The notes: a model not told the origin generated them from the sequence alone. DNA of 64,000 bases from Pseudomonas saxonica (GCF_007858365.1 NZ_VFIO01000002.1:372001-436000); one strand, 5' to 3'. Counted from the stretch's first letter, positions 10,211 to 22,156 are shown. Numbers and translations are program-made.

Positions 10211-12763
10211 TCAAGCCGCGGGTTGCAACGGCAATAAAGGCGCGTGAGCGTCGGCAGTCACCGACTCACGCCAGGCACTGAGCCAGCCTTCATGCGCTTC
10301 GTTCCACACCAACGCGTGCAGACGCGCCAAGGCTACGGGGTCGCTGAGCAACGCCATGCGCTCGTTGTTGCTGAGCCCAGTCGGGCCGACCTTAAGCGCG
10401 TGGCGAACACGCTCGGTGCGCAGCCACTCAATCGGCTCGGCTTCACGGTGACGCGAGGTCGCCAAAGCGCAGGCCAATGCGTTCTGTTGCGGGTCAACCA
10501 CGGCCCGAACAAAGCCGTCGAGCAACGCGTGGTAGCGGTTCTCGTGGGTGTATTCAGCAGTCGCCGACAGTTCACGCGGCGGAGCGTATTCCTCAGGAAT
10601 CAGGAACAGTTTCTCGTCACGCGCCTTCAGGCCCAGCTTGACCCGGCTGGAGATCACAGACACCGGGATCGACAGCATCAACGAACCGACAATCGGCACC
10701 AACCACCACAGGAAGCTTGGGTTCAACCACAGTACCAAGGCAGCCCACGCGGCACCCAACAGGGTCTGCGGGCCATGCCGACGTACCGCTTCGCTCCACG
10801 GCGTGGAGTCGTCGTCACGTTGCGGTGAGTTCCAGGTCGCTGCCCAGCCGAGGAACGCGGCCAGTACAAAACGGGTGTGGAAGATCATGCGCACCGGTGC
10901 CAGCAGTACCGAGAAGAGCATCTCAAGCAGCATCGACAGCGTGACTTTGAACTTGCCACCAAACTCCTTGGCGCCCTTGGCCCAGATCAAAATGATGCTG
11001 AGCAGTTTGGGCAGGAACAACAGGACGATAGTGGTCGAAAACAGCGCAACTGCTTTTTCCGGGTGCCATTGTGGCCACAGCGGATACAGCTGACGCGGCT
11101 CCATAAAGTACTGCGGTTCCATCAGCGTGTTGACCGCCAACAAGGCCGTCGACAGCAACAGGAAGAAGAACCATAACGGGGCTGACAGGTACGACATCAC
11201 GCCCGTCAGGAATACCGCACGGTGCACCGGGTGCATGCCTTTAACCAGGAACAGGCGGAAGTTCATCAAGTTACCGTGGCACCAACGGCGGTCACGCTTG
11301 AGTTCGTCCAGCAGGTTTGGCGGCAATTCTTCGTAGCTGCCCGGCAGGTCATAGGCAATCCATACACCCCAACCGGCACGGCGCATCAGCGCTGCTTCAA
11401 CAAAGTCGTGGGACAGGATCGCGCCCGCAAAAGCCCCTTTACCTGGCAACGGCGCCAAGGCGCAGTGCTCGATAAACGGCTTCATTCGGATAATGGCGTT
11501 GTGGCCCCAATAGTGGGATTCACCCAGCTGCCAAAAGTGCAGACCGGCGGTAAAGAGCGGCCCGTATACCCGCGTTGCAAACTGCTGCATGCGTGCATAC
11601 AAGGTGTCCATGCCCGACGCACGTGGCGCGGTCTGAATGATGCCGGCATCTGGCGTGGCTTCCATCAAGCGCACCAGGCTGGTCAAGCATTCACCGCTCA
11701 TCACGCTGTCCGCGTCGAGCACCACCATGTACTTGTAGTCGCCGCCCCAGCGACGGCAGAAGTCGTCCAGGTTGCCACTTTTACGCTTCACACGACGGCG
11801 ACGACGGCGATAGAAGATCCGGCCGAAGCCTTCCGTTTCGCGGCAAACATCCAGCCAGGCCTGTTGCTCGGCGACACAAATGTCCGGGTCGTTACTGTCA
11901 CTGAGGACGAAGAAGTCGAAGCGATCCAGATCACCCGAGGCCGCGACCGATTCGTAGGTTGCCCGTAAACCGGCGAAAACCCGGGTCACGTCTTCATTAC
12001 AGATCGGCATGACCAGCGCGGTACGTGCCTGCTCAGGAATCGGCTCATTGCCAGCGCTGGCGCCAGAAATGCGGTATTTGTCGTGCCCTGTCAGCAACTC
12101 AAGGAAGCCCATCAGGGCCGTCCAGAAACCCGCCGACACCCAGCAGAAGAGAATCCCGAAGAGGATCAAAATGCTGGTCTGCAAGGCATAAGGCAGCACT
12201 TGCACCGCAGTCTGCATCAACGGCTGGTGCAGCACTTCGTCCAGATCCACGAAAGCCCAGCCTTGATACGGCATGATGCCTTTCATGTACCAACCGGCCA
12301 CGATGGTTTGACCCAGCATCAAGATCAGCAGGATATAACGGCGGATTGAACCCACCGTACGCCAGCGGGCCTTGGGCAGAACGCGCTCGTCAATGGCCGG
12401 CTTGGGCGGATTACTACGCCCGGTCAGCCGCCGCCAACCGCGTACCAAAATATTGGTACGCCACGGCTCAGGCACCACTTTGGTGCGTTTTATCGGAGGC
12501 GTAGCCTTGAGCATCACTCGGCCGCCGGCATCGAGTACAAGCATTTCTGCTTCTTCGAATTCAGCCGCCGAGGTCAGTTTAAGGCGCGAACCCACCGAGG
12601 CCTGTGCGGCCTCGGCAGTTTCCACGTCGGTATGCGCCGACAAACGCGCATGCAGCTCATCGAACGAGGTGCAGTCGGCCAGTTCGGCGCGCTGCTCCTC
12701 GCTCAGTGGCAAGTGTGCCAGGTACTCGGCAAGCGAGTCTGGCCGTGCTTGAACATTACTCAT
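10211..12763 (-). CDS. opgH: OpgH (MdoH), glucan glucosyltransferase for osmoregulated periplasmic glucans
   Basis: An 850-residue inner-membrane family-2 glycosyltransferase of normal length. After a cytoplasmic N-terminus there are two membrane helices, a large cytoplasmic catalytic domain with [10 protein letters not shown] and a downstream RDRRW motif, then several more helices (about 510-700). It makes the beta-1,2 glucose backbone from UDP-glucose and exports it. The start overlaps the opgG stop by eight bases, as is usual for the opgGH operon. Confidence 0.95.
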   Translation of the reverse strand: MSNVQARPDSLAEYLAHLPLSEEQRAELADCTSFDELHARLSAHTDVETAEAAQASVGSRLKLTSAAEFEEAEMLVLDAGGRVMLKATPPIKRTKVVPEPWRTNILVRGWRRLTGRSNPPKPAIDERVLPKARWRTVGSIRRYILLILMLGQTIVAGWYMKGIMPYQGWAFVDLDEVLHQPLMQTAVQVLPYALQTSILILFGILFCWVSAGFWTALMGFLELLTGHDKYRISGASAGNEPIPEQARTALVMPICNEDVTRVFAGLRATYESVAASGDLDRFDFFVLSDSNDPDICVAEQQAWLDVCRETEGFGRIFYRRRRRRVKRKSGNLDDFCRRWGGDYKYMVVLDADSVMSGECLTSLVRLMEATPDAGIIQTAPRASGMDTLYARMQQFATRVYGPLFTAGLHFWQLGESHYWGHNAIIRMKPFIEHCALAPLPGKGAFAGAILSHDFVEAALMRRAGWGVWIAYDLPGSYEELPPNLLDELKRDRRWCHGNLMNFRLFLVKGMHPVHRAVFLTGVMSYLSAPLWFFFLLLSTALLAVNTLMEPQYFMEPRQLYPLWPQWHPEKAVALFSTTIVLLFLPKLLSIILIWAKGAKEFGGKFKVTLSMLLEMLFSVLLAPVRMIFHTRFVLAAFLGWAATWNSPQRDDDSTPWSEAVRRHGPQTLLGAAWAALVLWLNPSFLWWLVPIVGSLMLSIPVSVISSRVKLGLKARDEKLFLIPEEYAPPRELSATAEYTHENRYHALLDGFVRAVVDPQQNALACALATSRHREAEPIEWLRTERVRHALKVGPTGLSNNERMALLSDPVALARLHALVWNEAHEGWLSAWRESVTADAHAPLLPLQPAA

Positions 12764-14480
12764 CGGCAGGCAACTGGTAGCTCCAGGTCTCGGTCAGGAC
12801 TTTTTCAGTCTTCACCGGTTCCGGGGTGGCAGGGGCTGCGTCGGCCGCAGGGGTTTTGGCGTCCTTGGCATGCTTGTCATGGGCCTTGGCTGCGGCTTTC
12901 TCAGCCTTGGTGACAGGGGCTGCCGGCTTGGCCGCAGGAGCCTGCTCGACATCCTGAACCAACGCAGCACGCATTTCCGTGGCCTTGCTCGGGTCTTTGA
13001 TTTTCAACCGCAGGGTCAAGCGCCAGCCCTTGGTTTCAGGGTTGTAACGCACGTTGTTTTCAACCAGTTCAGCGTTGTCACCCACACTGACTTGACTGCG
13101 TACCGCAGCGTCTTCAGGCAGTTTGCTCAGCGAAGGGCCTTCAAAGTCGATCAGGTAAGCCACGCTGCCATCCGGCTGGCGGATCAAGTTGGATTGCTTG
13201 ACGTCACCGGTAGAGCGCAGGGTTTGTTTGACCCAAGAGCTGTCAGTCGGGTGCAGAGCGGCTTCGTCCAGCGTCCAGTGCAGGCGATAGGCGAAGTCGA
13301 AAGGCTTGAGCGGCTCAGGCAGGGTGTCCGGGCTCCAGAAGGCAACGATGTTGTCGTTGGTTTCGTCAGCGGTAGGAATTTCTACCAGATCAACAGAGCC
13401 TTTACCCCAATCACCTTGAGGCTCGATCCACGCGCTTGGGCGCTTGTCGTAGCGGTCATCAAGGTCTTCGTAATTGCTGAAGTCACGGTCACGTTGCAGC
13501 AAGCCGAAACCACGCGGGTTTTCGACGGCAAAGTTGCTGACCGACAAGTGTTTCGGGTTGTTCAGCGGGCGCCAGATCCACTCGCCGTTGCCGGCATGAA
13601 TGGCCAGACCCGACGAATCGTGCAGTTCGCGACGGTAGTTGAGGACTTTGGACGGCTGGTTGGCGCCGAACAGGTACATGCTGGTCAACGGAGCGATGCC
13701 CAGGGTGCCCACTTTGTCACGCAGGAACATTTGCGCCTTCACGTCCACCACGGTGTCCACGCCAGGGCGCAGGGTAAAGCGGTAAGCGCCGGTCGCACGA
13801 GGCGAGTCCAGCAGAGCGAAAATCACCAGATGCTTGTCTTCCGGCTTTGGCTTCTCGATCCAGAACTCGGTGAAACGCGGAAACTCTTCACCCGACGGCA
13901 ATGCGGTGTCGATTGCCATGCCACGGGCCGACAGGCCATAGGTTTGACCTTTGCCCACAACGCGGAAGTAACTCGCGCCGAGCATGGTCATGATTTCGTC
14001 CTGCTTATCCGCCTTGTTGATCGGATACAGCACGCGGAAACCCGCCCAGCCCAGGTTTTCAGTGGCTTTAGGGTCAAATTTGACGTCGCCGAAATCGAAA
14101 CGACTGGCGTCGTACTTGATCTCTTCAACCTTGGTGGCGGTCACTTCATTGATTTTCACCGGCGTGTCGAAGTGCATGCCCTGGTGATAGAAGGACAGCT
14201 TGAACGGGGTTTTATCGCCCGCCCACTGGGCCTTTTCTCGGTTGAATTGAATTTTTTGGTAGTCCGCGAACTTCATGTCGCGGAATTCTTTGGGCAAATT
14301 GCTGCGCGGTGCTTGGTACTTCTGTTCAGCGAGGCTTTTCGCCTCAGCCGCCACGTCATCCAGACTGAAGGCCCACAGTTGACCCGCACCGAGCAAGCAG
14401 AAAAGCGCTGAGCCCGTCACCAGTGCGTTGCGTAACCGCTTGGCAGACATTTTTGGTGCATTTAATGGTCTAACAATCAC
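12756..14480 (-). CDS. opgG: OpgG (MdoG), periplasmic glucan biosynthesis protein
   Basis: About 574 residues. A signal peptide ([20 protein letters not shown]) is followed by the OpgG/OpgD fold ([16 protein letters not shown] onwards), and the C-terminus has an unusual lysine/alanine/proline-rich stretch (about residues 515-550) before the final strand. OpgG is needed for branching of osmoregulated glucans. I choose the GTG at 14480 because GAGG lies six bases upstream; TTG at 14486 is too close to that site and ATG at 14450 lacks one. First gene of opgGH. Confidence 0.9.
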   Translation of the reverse strand: MIVRPLNAPKMSAKRLRNALVTGSALFCLLGAGQLWAFSLDDVAAEAKSLAEQKYQAPRSNLPKEFRDMKFADYQKIQFNREKAQWAGDKTPFKLSFYHQGMHFDTPVKINEVTATKVEEIKYDASRFDFGDVKFDPKATENLGWAGFRVLYPINKADKQDEIMTMLGASYFRVVGKGQTYGLSARGMAIDTALPSGEEFPRFTEFWIEKPKPEDKHLVIFALLDSPRATGAYRFTLRPGVDTVVDVKAQMFLRDKVGTLGIAPLTSMYLFGANQPSKVLNYRRELHDSSGLAIHAGNGEWIWRPLNNPKHLSVSNFAVENPRGFGLLQRDRDFSNYEDLDDRYDKRPSAWIEPQGDWGKGSVDLVEIPTADETNDNIVAFWSPDTLPEPLKPFDFAYRLHWTLDEAALHPTDSSWVKQTLRSTGDVKQSNLIRQPDGSVAYLIDFEGPSLSKLPEDAAVRSQVSVGDNAELVENNVRYNPETKGWRLTLRLKIKDPSKATEMRAALVQDVEQAPAAKPAAPVTKAEKAAAKAHDKHAKDAKTPAADAAPATPEPVKTEKVLTETWSYQLPADE

Positions 14481-14684
14481 GAGCAACCTCGCCGAAAACA
14501 GATGATGAAACCAACGGCCAGCGATCTACAGCCGGGTTGGCGAGCACTGTTCCGACTCCTCAGGGAATAAATAATTCCTTTAGGGCGTCGGATTAGTCTC
14601 TATGTAACGTGGGATTATCTAGCAGCCCGCGTGACAACGCATCTACTGTCAGCAAGTATTTCACGTGAAAAACGACTGTTTTCA

Positions 14685-14707
14685 CGTTAAAACGGGGTTT
14701 TTTAACG
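14685..14707. other. Perfect inverted repeat downstream of dtd
   Basis: CGTTAAAA and TTTTAACG enclose seven bases, with another palindrome (TTCACGTGAA) close by. It lies just past the dtd stop and 200 bases before opgG on the same strand. It may be a weak terminator for dtd or an operator for opgG. No T-run follows on the minus strand, so the role is open. Confidence 0.4.
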
Positions 14708-14709
14708 TT

Positions 14710-15147
14710 TTAAGTTTGTAACAGAAATGTAACAGGCCCATCGTTGACCAAATGCACCTGCATATCGGCGCCAAATCGTCCTGATGCGACCGCTGGATGA
14801 AGCCGTTTGGCCTCACTGAGCAGATGATTGAATAACGTTTCGGCCAGTGCAGGTGGGGCTGCCGTTGAGAAGCTCGGCCGCAAGCCACTTTGGGTGTCGG
14901 CCGCCAACGTAAACTGCGATACCAGTAGCAGCCCTCCGGCAACATCACTTAAAGAAAGGTTCATCTTGCCGTCGGCATCACTGAACACCCGATAATTGAG
15001 CAGCTTGTGCAACAGCTTGTCGGCATTGGCTTGTGTGTCACCGGGTTCGACGGCAACCAGCACCAGCAAACCCTGATCAATAGCCCCGACAACCTCTCCT
15101 GCGACTTCTACCCGTGCACCCGAAACACGTTGCAATAACCCCTTCAT
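14710..15147 (-). CDS. dtd: D-aminoacyl-tRNA deacylase
   Basis: The 145-residue protein begins [15 protein letters not shown] and contains the two family signatures, [17 protein letters not shown] and the Gly-cisPro motif within [14 protein letters not shown] removes D-amino acids (and glycine) mischarged on tRNA. A longer open frame upstream reads through pip in another phase and is not real. The ATG lies inside the last codons of pip (overlap 4 bases), so the two are one transcription unit. Confidence 0.95.
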   Translation of the reverse strand: MKGLLQRVSGARVEVAGEVVGAIDQGLLVLVAVEPGDTQANADKLLHKLLNYRVFSDADGKMNLSLSDVAGGLLLVSQFTLAADTQSGLRPSFSTAAPPALAETLFNHLLSEAKRLHPAVASGRFGADMQVHLVNDGPVTFLLQT

Positions 15148-16115
15148 GCTTCGTCCGGCTGCAAGTTGAGCAGGCTGCTGGCCATTTGCTCGGTGGCGCG
15201 CACCAACGCATCGGTAATGCCCGGCTCTGAAGCCACGTGCCCGGCCTCGCGAATCACTTGCAGTTCGCTGCCCGGCCACGCCTGATGCAGTGCCCAGGCG
15301 TTATCCAGCGGGCAGATCATGTCGTAACGGCCATGTACGATCACACCCGGAAGATGGGCAATCTTGTGCATGTCGCGCAACAGTTGATTGGGCTCCAGAA
15401 AGGCGTTGTTCACAAAGTAATGGCATTCGATGCGAGCGATGGATAGCGCCCGATGCGGATCACAGAAGCGTTCAACCACTTGCGGATTGGGGCGCAAGGT
15501 CGCGGCACGCCCTTCCCAGCTCGACCAAGCTTTAGCCGTGTGCATCTGGGCAATCTGGTCGTTGCCGGTGAGACGTTTGTGAAAGGCGGTCAGCAAATCA
15601 TGGCGTTCGTCTTCGGGGATAGGCGCAATGTAATCTTGCCAATAATCCGGGAAAATCCGGCTGGCGCCCGCTTGATAAAACCATTCGATTTCTTGCGGCC
15701 GGGCCAGAAAAATCCCGCGCAGAATCAGGCCATGAACGCGTTCCGCATGGCTTTGTGCATAGGCCAGCGCCAAGGTGGAACCCCAAGACCCGCCAAACAA
15801 CACCCACTTTTCGATGTTCAGGAACAGACGAATCCGCTCCATGTCGGCGACAAGGTCCCAGGTGGTGTTGCGATCGAGGCTGGCATGGGGTGTTGAGCGT
15901 CCGCACCCGCGCTGATCGAAGGTGATGATGCGATACACGCCCGGATCGAAATAACAGCGGCTATTGGCATCGCAGCCCGACCCCGGCCCGCCGTGGATAA
16001 ACACAACCGGCAAGCCATCGGGGGTACCGCTTTCGTCAACGTACAGCACATGCGGCCCGTCAACAGCCAGTTCATGCCGGGCGTAAGGTTTGATCTGCGG
16101 GAACAAGGTCTGCAT
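15144..16115 (-). CDS. pip: Proline iminopeptidase
   Basis: A 323-residue alpha/beta hydrolase (peptidase S33) that releases N-terminal proline. Visible motifs are the oxyanion segment HGGPGSGCD, the nucleophile elbow [10 protein letters not shown], the acid in GRYDMICP and the histidine in EAGHVASEP. The start at 16115 follows GGAG at five to six bases; four codons upstream there is another ATG with no better site. The gene overlaps dtd downstream. Confidence 0.94.
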   Translation of the reverse strand: MQTLFPQIKPYARHELAVDGPHVLYVDESGTPDGLPVVFIHGGPGSGCDANSRCYFDPGVYRIITFDQRGCGRSTPHASLDRNTTWDLVADMERIRLFLNIEKWVLFGGSWGSTLALAYAQSHAERVHGLILRGIFLARPQEIEWFYQAGASRIFPDYWQDYIAPIPEDERHDLLTAFHKRLTGNDQIAQMHTAKAWSSWEGRAATLRPNPQVVERFCDPHRALSIARIECHYFVNNAFLEPNQLLRDMHKIAHLPGVIVHGRYDMICPLDNAWALHQAWPGSELQVIREAGHVASEPGITDALVRATEQMASSLLNLQPDEA

Positions 16116-16231
16116 TACGCACTCCATGGGGAAGGCTGGAAAATGTTGCCGTCTGGCATCATAAACCCGATTGTCGGAATGAGCATTCGCTTAGTCGGGG
16201 GCATGGGCTTTGGATCGGGTTCACAGGCCGG

Positions 16232-16402
16232 CCCTCACCCCAACCCTCTCCCAGAGGGAGAGGGGGCTGATTTATGCAAGACTTGAGTCCACCACCGTTC
16301 AGTCCCCTCTCCTTCTTCAGGAAAGTGGAGCTGATAGGTACAAAACTAGCATCCACCACCGTTCAGTCCCCTCTCCCTCTGGGAGAGGGTTAGGGTGAGG
16401 GG
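16232..16402. repeat. CCCTCACCC-type inverted-repeat element
   Basis: The left end (CCCTCACCCCAACCCTCTCCC-like) and the right end (GGGAGAGGGTTAGGGTGAGGG-like) are complementary. Inside are two near copies of CATCCACCACCGTTCAGTCC-like linker (from about 16283 and 16347). It fills most of the gap between pip and the hutG remnant; no gene is seen at 16116-16423. Confidence 0.82.
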
Positions 16403-16423
16403 CTTTTGACCTTGGCACCCCAC

Positions 16424-16547
16424 TCAACCATCCGCGCCAGCAATTGCTTGAGCCTGGCTGTACGCCTCAGGCGTCAACTTCAAGCCCGCGTGGGGCATGC
16501 TGATCAGCAAGGGCACACGGCCTCGTAAACGTCAGAACCATGTCCAC
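16424..16547 (-). pseudogene. hutG: Remnant of hutG (N-formylglutamate deformylase), 5' end only
   Basis: Directly after hutI, reading on the minus strand, a GTG preceded by AGGAG opens VDMVLTF. After a shift of frame (as if two bases were lost near 16526) the sequence continues RGRVPLLISMPHAGLKLTPE, the N-terminal signature of HutG-type deformylases, then degenerates and stops at 16424. About 34 codons remain of a protein of roughly 265 residues; the rest has been lost, and repeat DNA follows. In Pseudomonas hutG normally closes the hut operon. The match is from memory of the family; no alignment was run. Confidence 0.65.
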
Positions 16548-16556
16548 ACGCTTCTC

Positions 16557-17756
16557 CTACTGCTCAATACCATTGCGCACAACGCGTTTGTCCACCTCAC
16601 CGCCCAGCCAATAGGCCAGGTCGGCCGGGCGATCAATGTTCCAGGCGACGAAATCAGCCGCCTTGCCCGGTTCCAGCGAGCCGTGAGTCTCGCCCATGCC
16701 TAGCGCCGTGGCGGCATGTTGGGTGACGCCCGCCAAAGCTTCTTCTGGCGTCATGTGAAACAGGGTGCAGGCCATGTTCAGCATCAGGCGTAACGACAAC
16801 GCAGGCGATGTACCCGGATTGAGGTCACTGGCGATGGCGATTTTCACCCCGTGCTTACGTAAGGCTTCGATCGGCGGCTGCCGGGTTTCACGTAGAAAGT
16901 AGAAAGCGCCCGGCAACAGCACCGCCACGGTGCCCGACCGGGCCATGGCGATGGCGTCTTCTTCGGTCATAAACTCCAAATGATCGGCCGACAATGCGCT
17001 ATACCGCGCCGCCAAACTGGATCCGTGCAACGACGACAACTGCTCCGCATGCAGTTTGACCGGCAAGCCCAGTTGCCGGGCCGCTTTGAACACGCGTTCG
17101 ACCTGCGCAGGGGAAAACGCCAGGTGCTCGCAGAACGCATCCACCGCGTCCACCAGCCCTTCAGCCGCCAGTGCAGGCAACATTTCAGTGCAGATGTGCT
17201 CGATGTAATCATCCGCGCGACCTCTGTACTCCGGGGGTAACGCATGGGCCGCCAGGCAGGTGCTGCGAACGGTGATCGGCAATTGCGCACCTAAACGACG
17301 AATTACGCGCAACATTTTGCGCTCACTCTCAAGGCACAAACCATAACCGGATTTGATTTCGACACAGGTCACGCCATCGCGCAGTAAACCGTTCAAGCGC
17401 TGACGGGCACTGTCAAATAACTCGTCTTCGCTGGCTGCACGGGTGGCCCGTACGGTGCTGGCAATACCACCACCGGCGGCGGCAATGTCGGCATAACTCT
17501 TCCCTTGCAGACGCTGCTCGAATTCGTCACTGCGGTTGCCGCCAAATACCGCGTGGGTGTGGCAGTCAATCAGCCCCGGCGTCACCCAGGCACCTTCCAG
17601 CCCGTGGGTCTGTGCGTATTCGGCCTCCGGCACGTGCACACGTGGGCCGATCCACTCAATAAACCCCTCGTACGTCACGATGGCCGCATCCTCGATAATC
17701 GAGTAAGTGCCATCAGCCATGGTTGCGACATTGCAGTGCTGCCAAAGGGTTTTCAT
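16557..17756 (-). CDS. hutI: Imidazolonepropionase
   Basis: The 399-residue amidohydrolase opens 4-imidazolone-5-propionate to formiminoglutamate, the third step of histidine degradation. The metal site is visible in CHTHAVFGG, with further ligands in KLHAEQLS and ASDLNPGT; the loop [14 protein letters not shown] is typical of the family. It lies 36 bases after hutH on the same strand and is followed after nine bases by the start of the hutG remnant. Confidence 0.96.
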   Translation of the reverse strand: MKTLWQHCNVATMADGTYSIIEDAAIVTYEGFIEWIGPRVHVPEAEYAQTHGLEGAWVTPGLIDCHTHAVFGGNRSDEFEQRLQGKSYADIAAAGGGIASTVRATRAASEDELFDSARQRLNGLLRDGVTCVEIKSGYGLCLESERKMLRVIRRLGAQLPITVRSTCLAAHALPPEYRGRADDYIEHICTEMLPALAAEGLVDAVDAFCEHLAFSPAQVERVFKAARQLGLPVKLHAEQLSSLHGSSLAARYSALSADHLEFMTEEDAIAMARSGTVAVLLPGAFYFLRETRQPPIEALRKHGVKIAIASDLNPGTSPALSLRLMLNMACTLFHMTPEEALAGVTQHAATALGMGETHGSLEPGKAADFVAWNIDRPADLAYWLGGEVDKRVVRNGIEQ

Positions 17757-17792
17757 TCAAGCCTTCCTTGTTTGGGACGCCAGCCTTTAACG

Positions 17793-19325
17793 CTACAGAC
17801 TAGGCAAAATGCCAACCGGCAGTAGATCGTTCAGACAGCGCGTGGCCAGCAGTTGCAGAGCACGCTCGATATCCGGTGCGAAAAAACGGTCTTTGTCGTA
17901 GTGCGCGACTTTGCTGCGCAAGGTGGTGCGGGCAATTTCGAGCTTGGGTGAGGTTTTCAGGCCGACGCGCAGATCCAGTCCCTGACACGCTGCCAACCAT
18001 TCAATAGCCAATACGCCGCGTACGTTTTCAGCCATTTCCCACAAGCGCTTGCCCGCAGACGGTGCCATAGAGACGTGGTCTTCCTGGTTGGCTGACGTCG
18101 GAATGCTGTCAACGCTGTGCGGATGCGCCAGCGCCTTGTTCTCGCTGGCCAGCGCGGCCGCGGTCACCTGAGCAATCATAAACCCGGAGTTAACGCCGCC
18201 ATTGGCCACCAGAAACGGCGGCAATTGAGACATGTGTTTGTCCATCATCAACGAGATGCGGCGCTCGCTCAGCGCTCCGATCTCGGCAATCGCCAGCGCC
18301 ATATTGTCAGCTGCCATGGCGACGGGTTCAGCGTGGAAGTTACCGCCGGAGATCACATCGTCCTGCTCGGCGAACACCAGCGGGTTATCTGACACGGCGT
18401 TGGCTTCAATACCCAGCACTTCGGCGCCATGGCGCAGCTGGGCCAGACACGCCCCCATCACTTGTGGCTGGCAGCGCAGGGAGTACGGGTCTTGCACCTT
18501 GTCGCAATTTTTGTGGGATAAGGACACCTCGCTGCTCTCGCCCAACAAATCCCGGTAAATAGCCGCCGCATCCATTTGCCCGCGTTGGCCACGTGCGGCG
18601 TGAATGCGCGAGTCAAACGGTGAGCGCGAACCCAGCACGGCTTCAACCGTCAGGCTGCCGCAGGTCATGGCGGCCGCAAACAGGTCTTCGCCTTCAAACA
18701 GGCCGCGCAAGGCATAAGCGGTGGACACCTGAGTGCCATTGAGCAAGGCCAATCCTTCTTTGGCGGCCAGCGTCAGCGGCTCAAGACCCGCTTGTTTCAG
18801 GGCGCTGACTGCGTCCAGCCACTGCCCCTTGTAGCGCGCTTTGCCCTCGCCCAGCAGCACCAGCGACATATGCGCCAACGGCGCCAGATCACCCGAGGCA
18901 CCGACCGAACCTTTTAGCGGGATATGCGGGTAGACCTGGGCATTGATCAGGGCGATCAAGGCGTCGATCACCTGGCGACGAATCCCTGAAAAGCCTCGGC
19001 TGAGGCTGTTGACCTTGAGCACCATAATCAGGCGCACCAAATCGTCGCTGATGGGCTCGCCAACACCCGCCGCGTGGGAAAGCACCAGTGAGCGCTGAAG
19101 GTTTTCCAGGTCTTGGCTGGCGATTTTGGTTGACGCCAATAAACCAAAACCGGTGTTGATACCGTAAGTGGTGCGGTTCTCGGCAAGGATGTGCTCAACG
19201 CACGCCACACTGGCCTCAATCGGCGCACTGGCGCTGTCGTCAAGACGCAGGGTCACGGGCCGCTGATAAATATCACGCAGTTGGGCAAGGCTCAGTTGGC
19301 CGGGGATCAGGTTTAACTCAAACAC
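17793..19325 (-). CDS. hutH: Histidine ammonia-lyase
   Basis: A 510-residue enzyme converting histidine to urocanate and ammonia. The self-forming MIO cofactor triad Ala-Ser-Gly lies at about 143-145 within [14 protein letters not shown]. The start is taken as the GTG at 19325, preceded by AAGGAG and six bases; the upstream ATG at 19346 would place that ribosome site inside the gene. It follows hutU by 42 bases. Confidence 0.96.
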   Translation of the reverse strand: MFELNLIPGQLSLAQLRDIYQRPVTLRLDDSASAPIEASVACVEHILAENRTTYGINTGFGLLASTKIASQDLENLQRSLVLSHAAGVGEPISDDLVRLIMVLKVNSLSRGFSGIRRQVIDALIALINAQVYPHIPLKGSVGASGDLAPLAHMSLVLLGEGKARYKGQWLDAVSALKQAGLEPLTLAAKEGLALLNGTQVSTAYALRGLFEGEDLFAAAMTCGSLTVEAVLGSRSPFDSRIHAARGQRGQMDAAAIYRDLLGESSEVSLSHKNCDKVQDPYSLRCQPQVMGACLAQLRHGAEVLGIEANAVSDNPLVFAEQDDVISGGNFHAEPVAMAADNMALAIAEIGALSERRISLMMDKHMSQLPPFLVANGGVNSGFMIAQVTAAALASENKALAHPHSVDSIPTSANQEDHVSMAPSAGKRLWEMAENVRGVLAIEWLAACQGLDLRVGLKTSPKLEIARTTLRSKVAHYDKDRFFAPDIERALQLLATRCLNDLLPVGILPSL

Positions 19326-19367
19326 GGTGAACTCCTTGGCGTGCATGGACGAAATTTCAACGCGTTA

Positions 19368-21065
19368 TCAGCCGTTAATCATCGGCAGGTTCAAACCCTG
19401 TGCGTTAGCGCAGTCGATGGCCATCTCATAACCCGCATCGGCGTGGCGCATGACCCCCGTGGCCGGGTCGTTGTGCAGTACGCGGGCAATACGTTGTGCT
19501 GCCTCATCCGTGCCATCGCACACGATGACCATGCCGGAATGCTGCGAGAACCCCATGCCTACACCGCCGCCGTGGTGCAAGGACACCCAGGTTGCTCCGC
19601 TGGCGGTATTGAGCAAGGCGTTCAGCAACGGCCAGTCGGACACCGCATCGGAGCCGTCTTGCATCGATTCAGTCTCACGGTTGGGGCTGGCCACCGAACC
19701 GGAGTCCAGATGGTCGCGACCAATCACGATCGGCGCTTTCAACTCGCCGCTGCGCACCATTTCATTGAAGGCCAGCCCCAGCTTCGCCCGCTGACCCAAC
19801 CCGACCCAGCAGATACGCGCCGGCAACCCCTGGAAGCTGATGCGCTCGCGGGCCATGTCCAGCCAATTGTGCAGATGCGCATCGTCAGGAATCAGTTCTT
19901 TAACCTTGGCGTCGGTGTTGTAGATGTCTTGAGCATCACCCGACAACGCCACCCAACGGAAAGGACCGACACCCCGGCAGAACAAGGGCCGGATATAGGC
20001 CGGCACAAACCCGGGGAAGTCGAAGGCATTTTCGACACCTACGTCTTTGGCCATCTGGCGAATATTGTTGCCGTAGTCGAAGGTCGCAATACCGGCCTTC
20101 TGAAAAGCCAGCATGGCTTGGACGTGTTCGCCCATCGACGCTTTGGCGGCTTTGACCACCCCAGCCGGATCGGTCACGGCACGGGCGCGGTACTGCTCCC
20201 ACGTCCAGCCTTTGGGCAGGTAACCATTGAGCGGGTCGTGGGCGCTGGTCTGGTCTGTGACCATGTCCGGGCGCACGCCACGGCGAACCATTTCGGGTAA
20301 CAACTCTGCGGCGTTACCGCACAGGGCAATAGAAATAGCTTTGCCGGCGCCGGTGTAGTGGGCGATACGGGCCAGAGCATCATCCAGATCGCTGGCTTGC
20401 TCATCGACATAACGCGTGGCCAGGCGAAAATCGATGCGACTCTGCTGGCACTCAATAGTCAGAGAGCAAGCCCCAGCCAAGGAGGCCGCCAATGGCTGAG
20501 CACCGCCCATGCCGCCTAGACCGGCGGTCAGCACCCACTTGCCTTTGAGGCTACCGTTGTAATGCTGGCGACCGGCCTCAACGAAGGTTTCGTACGTGCC
20601 CTGCACAATCCCCTGACTGCCGATGTAGATCCAGCTACCCGCCGTCATCTGGCCGTACATGGCCAGGCCTTTGGCGTCGAGTTCGTTGAAGTGCTCCCAC
20701 GTAGCCCAATGCGGCACCAGATTGGAGTTGGCGATCAAGACCCGTGGCGCATTGCTATGGGTTTTGAATACGCCAACCGGCTTGCCCGACTGCACCAGCA
20801 ACGTCTCGTCATCGTTGAGGTTAGTCAGGCTTTCGACGATTTTGTCGTAGCACTCCCAATTACGTGCGGCCCGGCCAATACCGCCATACACCACCAATTC
20901 TGCAGGGTTCTCTGCCACCTGAGGGTCGAGGTTGTTCATCAGCATGCGCAGCGGGGCTTCGGTCATCCAGCTTTTGGCCGTGAGCCGAGTGCCGCGGGCG
21001 GCGCGTATTTCACCTTCACGGCGACGAGTGAAATCGGCTGGCGCTTGTGGGGTCGTTGAAGTCAC
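19368..21065 (-). CDS. hutU: Urocanate hydratase
   Basis: A 565-residue NAD+-dependent enzyme of standard length that hydrates urocanate to imidazolonepropionate. The N-terminal [18 protein letters not shown] and the glycine-rich [21 protein letters not shown] dinucleotide region are clear, and the cysteine-containing active-site region [17 protein letters not shown] is intact. It is the first gene of hutU-hutH-hutI, behind a sigma-54-like promoter and a HutC-type operator. Confidence 0.97.
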   Translation of the reverse strand: MTSTTPQAPADFTRRREGEIRAARGTRLTAKSWMTEAPLRMLMNNLDPQVAENPAELVVYGGIGRAARNWECYDKIVESLTNLNDDETLLVQSGKPVGVFKTHSNAPRVLIANSNLVPHWATWEHFNELDAKGLAMYGQMTAGSWIYIGSQGIVQGTYETFVEAGRQHYNGSLKGKWVLTAGLGGMGGAQPLAASLAGACSLTIECQQSRIDFRLATRYVDEQASDLDDALARIAHYTGAGKAISIALCGNAAELLPEMVRRGVRPDMVTDQTSAHDPLNGYLPKGWTWEQYRARAVTDPAGVVKAAKASMGEHVQAMLAFQKAGIATFDYGNNIRQMAKDVGVENAFDFPGFVPAYIRPLFCRGVGPFRWVALSGDAQDIYNTDAKVKELIPDDAHLHNWLDMARERISFQGLPARICWVGLGQRAKLGLAFNEMVRSGELKAPIVIGRDHLDSGSVASPNRETESMQDGSDAVSDWPLLNALLNTASGATWVSLHHGGGVGMGFSQHSGMVIVCDGTDEAAQRIARVLHNDPATGVMRHADAGYEMAIDCANAQGLNLPMING

Positions 21066-21128
21066 AGGTCACTCCTCAGCGGTAGGCAGAAGCGCTGAAC
21101 GGGAAAGGTCTCAACGCGCCCTCATGAA

Positions 21129-21142
21129 CTTGTACATACAAG
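21129..21142 (-). promoter_or_regulatory. HutC-type operator before hutU
   Basis: CTTGTACATACAAG is a palindrome with only the central two bases unpaired and resembles the TGTA-N2-TACA core reported for HutC in Pseudomonas. It lies 64 bases upstream of hutU and just downstream of the sigma-54-like -12 element, that is, over the predicted transcription start. This is consistent with repression by HutC, relieved by urocanate. Confidence 0.72.
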
Positions 21143-21146
21143 CATA

Positions 21147-21162
21147 TGCAAGTACATGACCA
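21147..21162 (-). promoter_or_regulatory. Sigma-54 promoter of the hut operon
   Basis: On the minus strand TGGTCATGTACTTGCA has the GG and GC doublets at the -24/-12 spacing and a full TTGCA. Histidine utilisation in fluorescent pseudomonads is known to need sigma-54 with CbrB or NtrC, which supports the call. The remaining gap 21163-21406 shows no gene; an activator site was not recognised with confidence. Confidence 0.65.
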
Positions 21163-21406
21163 ACGCCAGCGAACGCTCCAACAAATTATTCAGACCGGGC
21201 GTGAAGCCCCTGAATAAAGGCGGATCAGCGTCTTGAAATTGATCGGGTGCAAGCGAGAGGTATAGACAACGGGTGTTACTGGAGGGCGATTGGTAGTGTT
21301 CTGGGGCACTCGGTAACACGTTGGGGCGTGCAGGAGGGCGCTAATCCTTGGCAGCGACTGCCTATTTTGAAGGGCATCGCGCTGTAGCGGCTCGTGTGCC
21401 CTCCCC

Positions 21407-22156
21407 CTATTTGCTAAAGCGCCCTTCGAGACGATGACGAGAACCGGGGTGAATCAAGCGGGCGGCGGTGACCGGCTGACGACCTGACCAGGTACGACGA
21501 CGAATCAGCAAGCAGGGCTCCCCCGGCTCGATGTGCAGCAATGCACATTCTTCAGGGTCAGCCAGAATGGCTTCGACCACATGCTCGCCTTCCGTCAGGG
21601 GGGCGACTTGAGACAAATAGGCATAGGGGGTTTGCACGGTGAAGTCTTGCTTGAGGTACTCCGGCGCGACTTGGGCGTTGACGAAACGGTCCTCGATTTG
21701 CACAGCAATACCGTTTTCGTAATGCACGATCAGCGAATGAAACACCTTCTGCCCTTCGCGCATGTCGAGCACAGCAGCACGCTGCGAGCCTGCAGTTTCT
21801 TCAGCCAGGCTGATGACCTTGCAGGTGTGCTGGTGCCCGCGTGCAGCAATTTCATCGGCGATGTTGTGCACTTCAAACAATGCGGACTGGGTTTTGGGCT
21901 CGGCCACAAAGGTGCCCACGCCCTGCATGCGCACCAGCAAACCGTCGGCGGTCATTTCGCGCAGCGCCCGGTTAATGGTCATGCGGCTGAAACCCAGCTG
22001 GCTGACCAGCTCGCTTTCGGAGGGCACACGGTAATGGGGTGGCCAATTTCCACTCTGGATCTGCTGAGTGATCATCTGCTTTACACGGGCGTAAAGGGGC
22101 GCAGGGCTATCGCCCATGTGGGCAGCCAGCAGTGGCATGTCGGGCGAGGTCGACAC
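21407..22156 (-). CDS. hutC: HutC, GntR-family repressor of histidine utilisation
   Basis: About 249 residues: an N-terminal GntR winged helix (PLYARVKQMI..VPSESELVSQLGFSRMTINRALREM) and a C-terminal UTRA effector domain that binds urocanate. The C-terminus (RLIHPGSRHRLEGRFSK) is typical of HutC. The start is uncertain: GTG at 22156 has AAGGA six bases upstream, while the ATG at 22177 would put this site inside the gene. It is a separate unit transcribed toward hutU, with an operator-like palindrome upstream. Confidence 0.92.
   Translation of the reverse strand: MSTSPDMPLLAAHMGDSPAPLYARVKQMITQQIQSGNWPPHYRVPSESELVSQLGFSRMTINRALREMTADGLLVRMQGVGTFVAEPKTQSALFEVHNIADEIAARGHQHTCKVISLAEETAGSQRAAVLDMREGQKVFHSLIVHYENGIAVQIEDRFVNAQVAPEYLKQDFTVQTPYAYLSQVAPLTEGEHVVEAILADPEECALLHIEPGEPCLLIRRRTWSGRQPVTAARLIHPGSRHRLEGRFSK

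Noticed and set aside
21122..21319. 65-codon frame between hutU and hutC
   Set aside because: It overlaps the hut promoter and operator and has no ribosome site.
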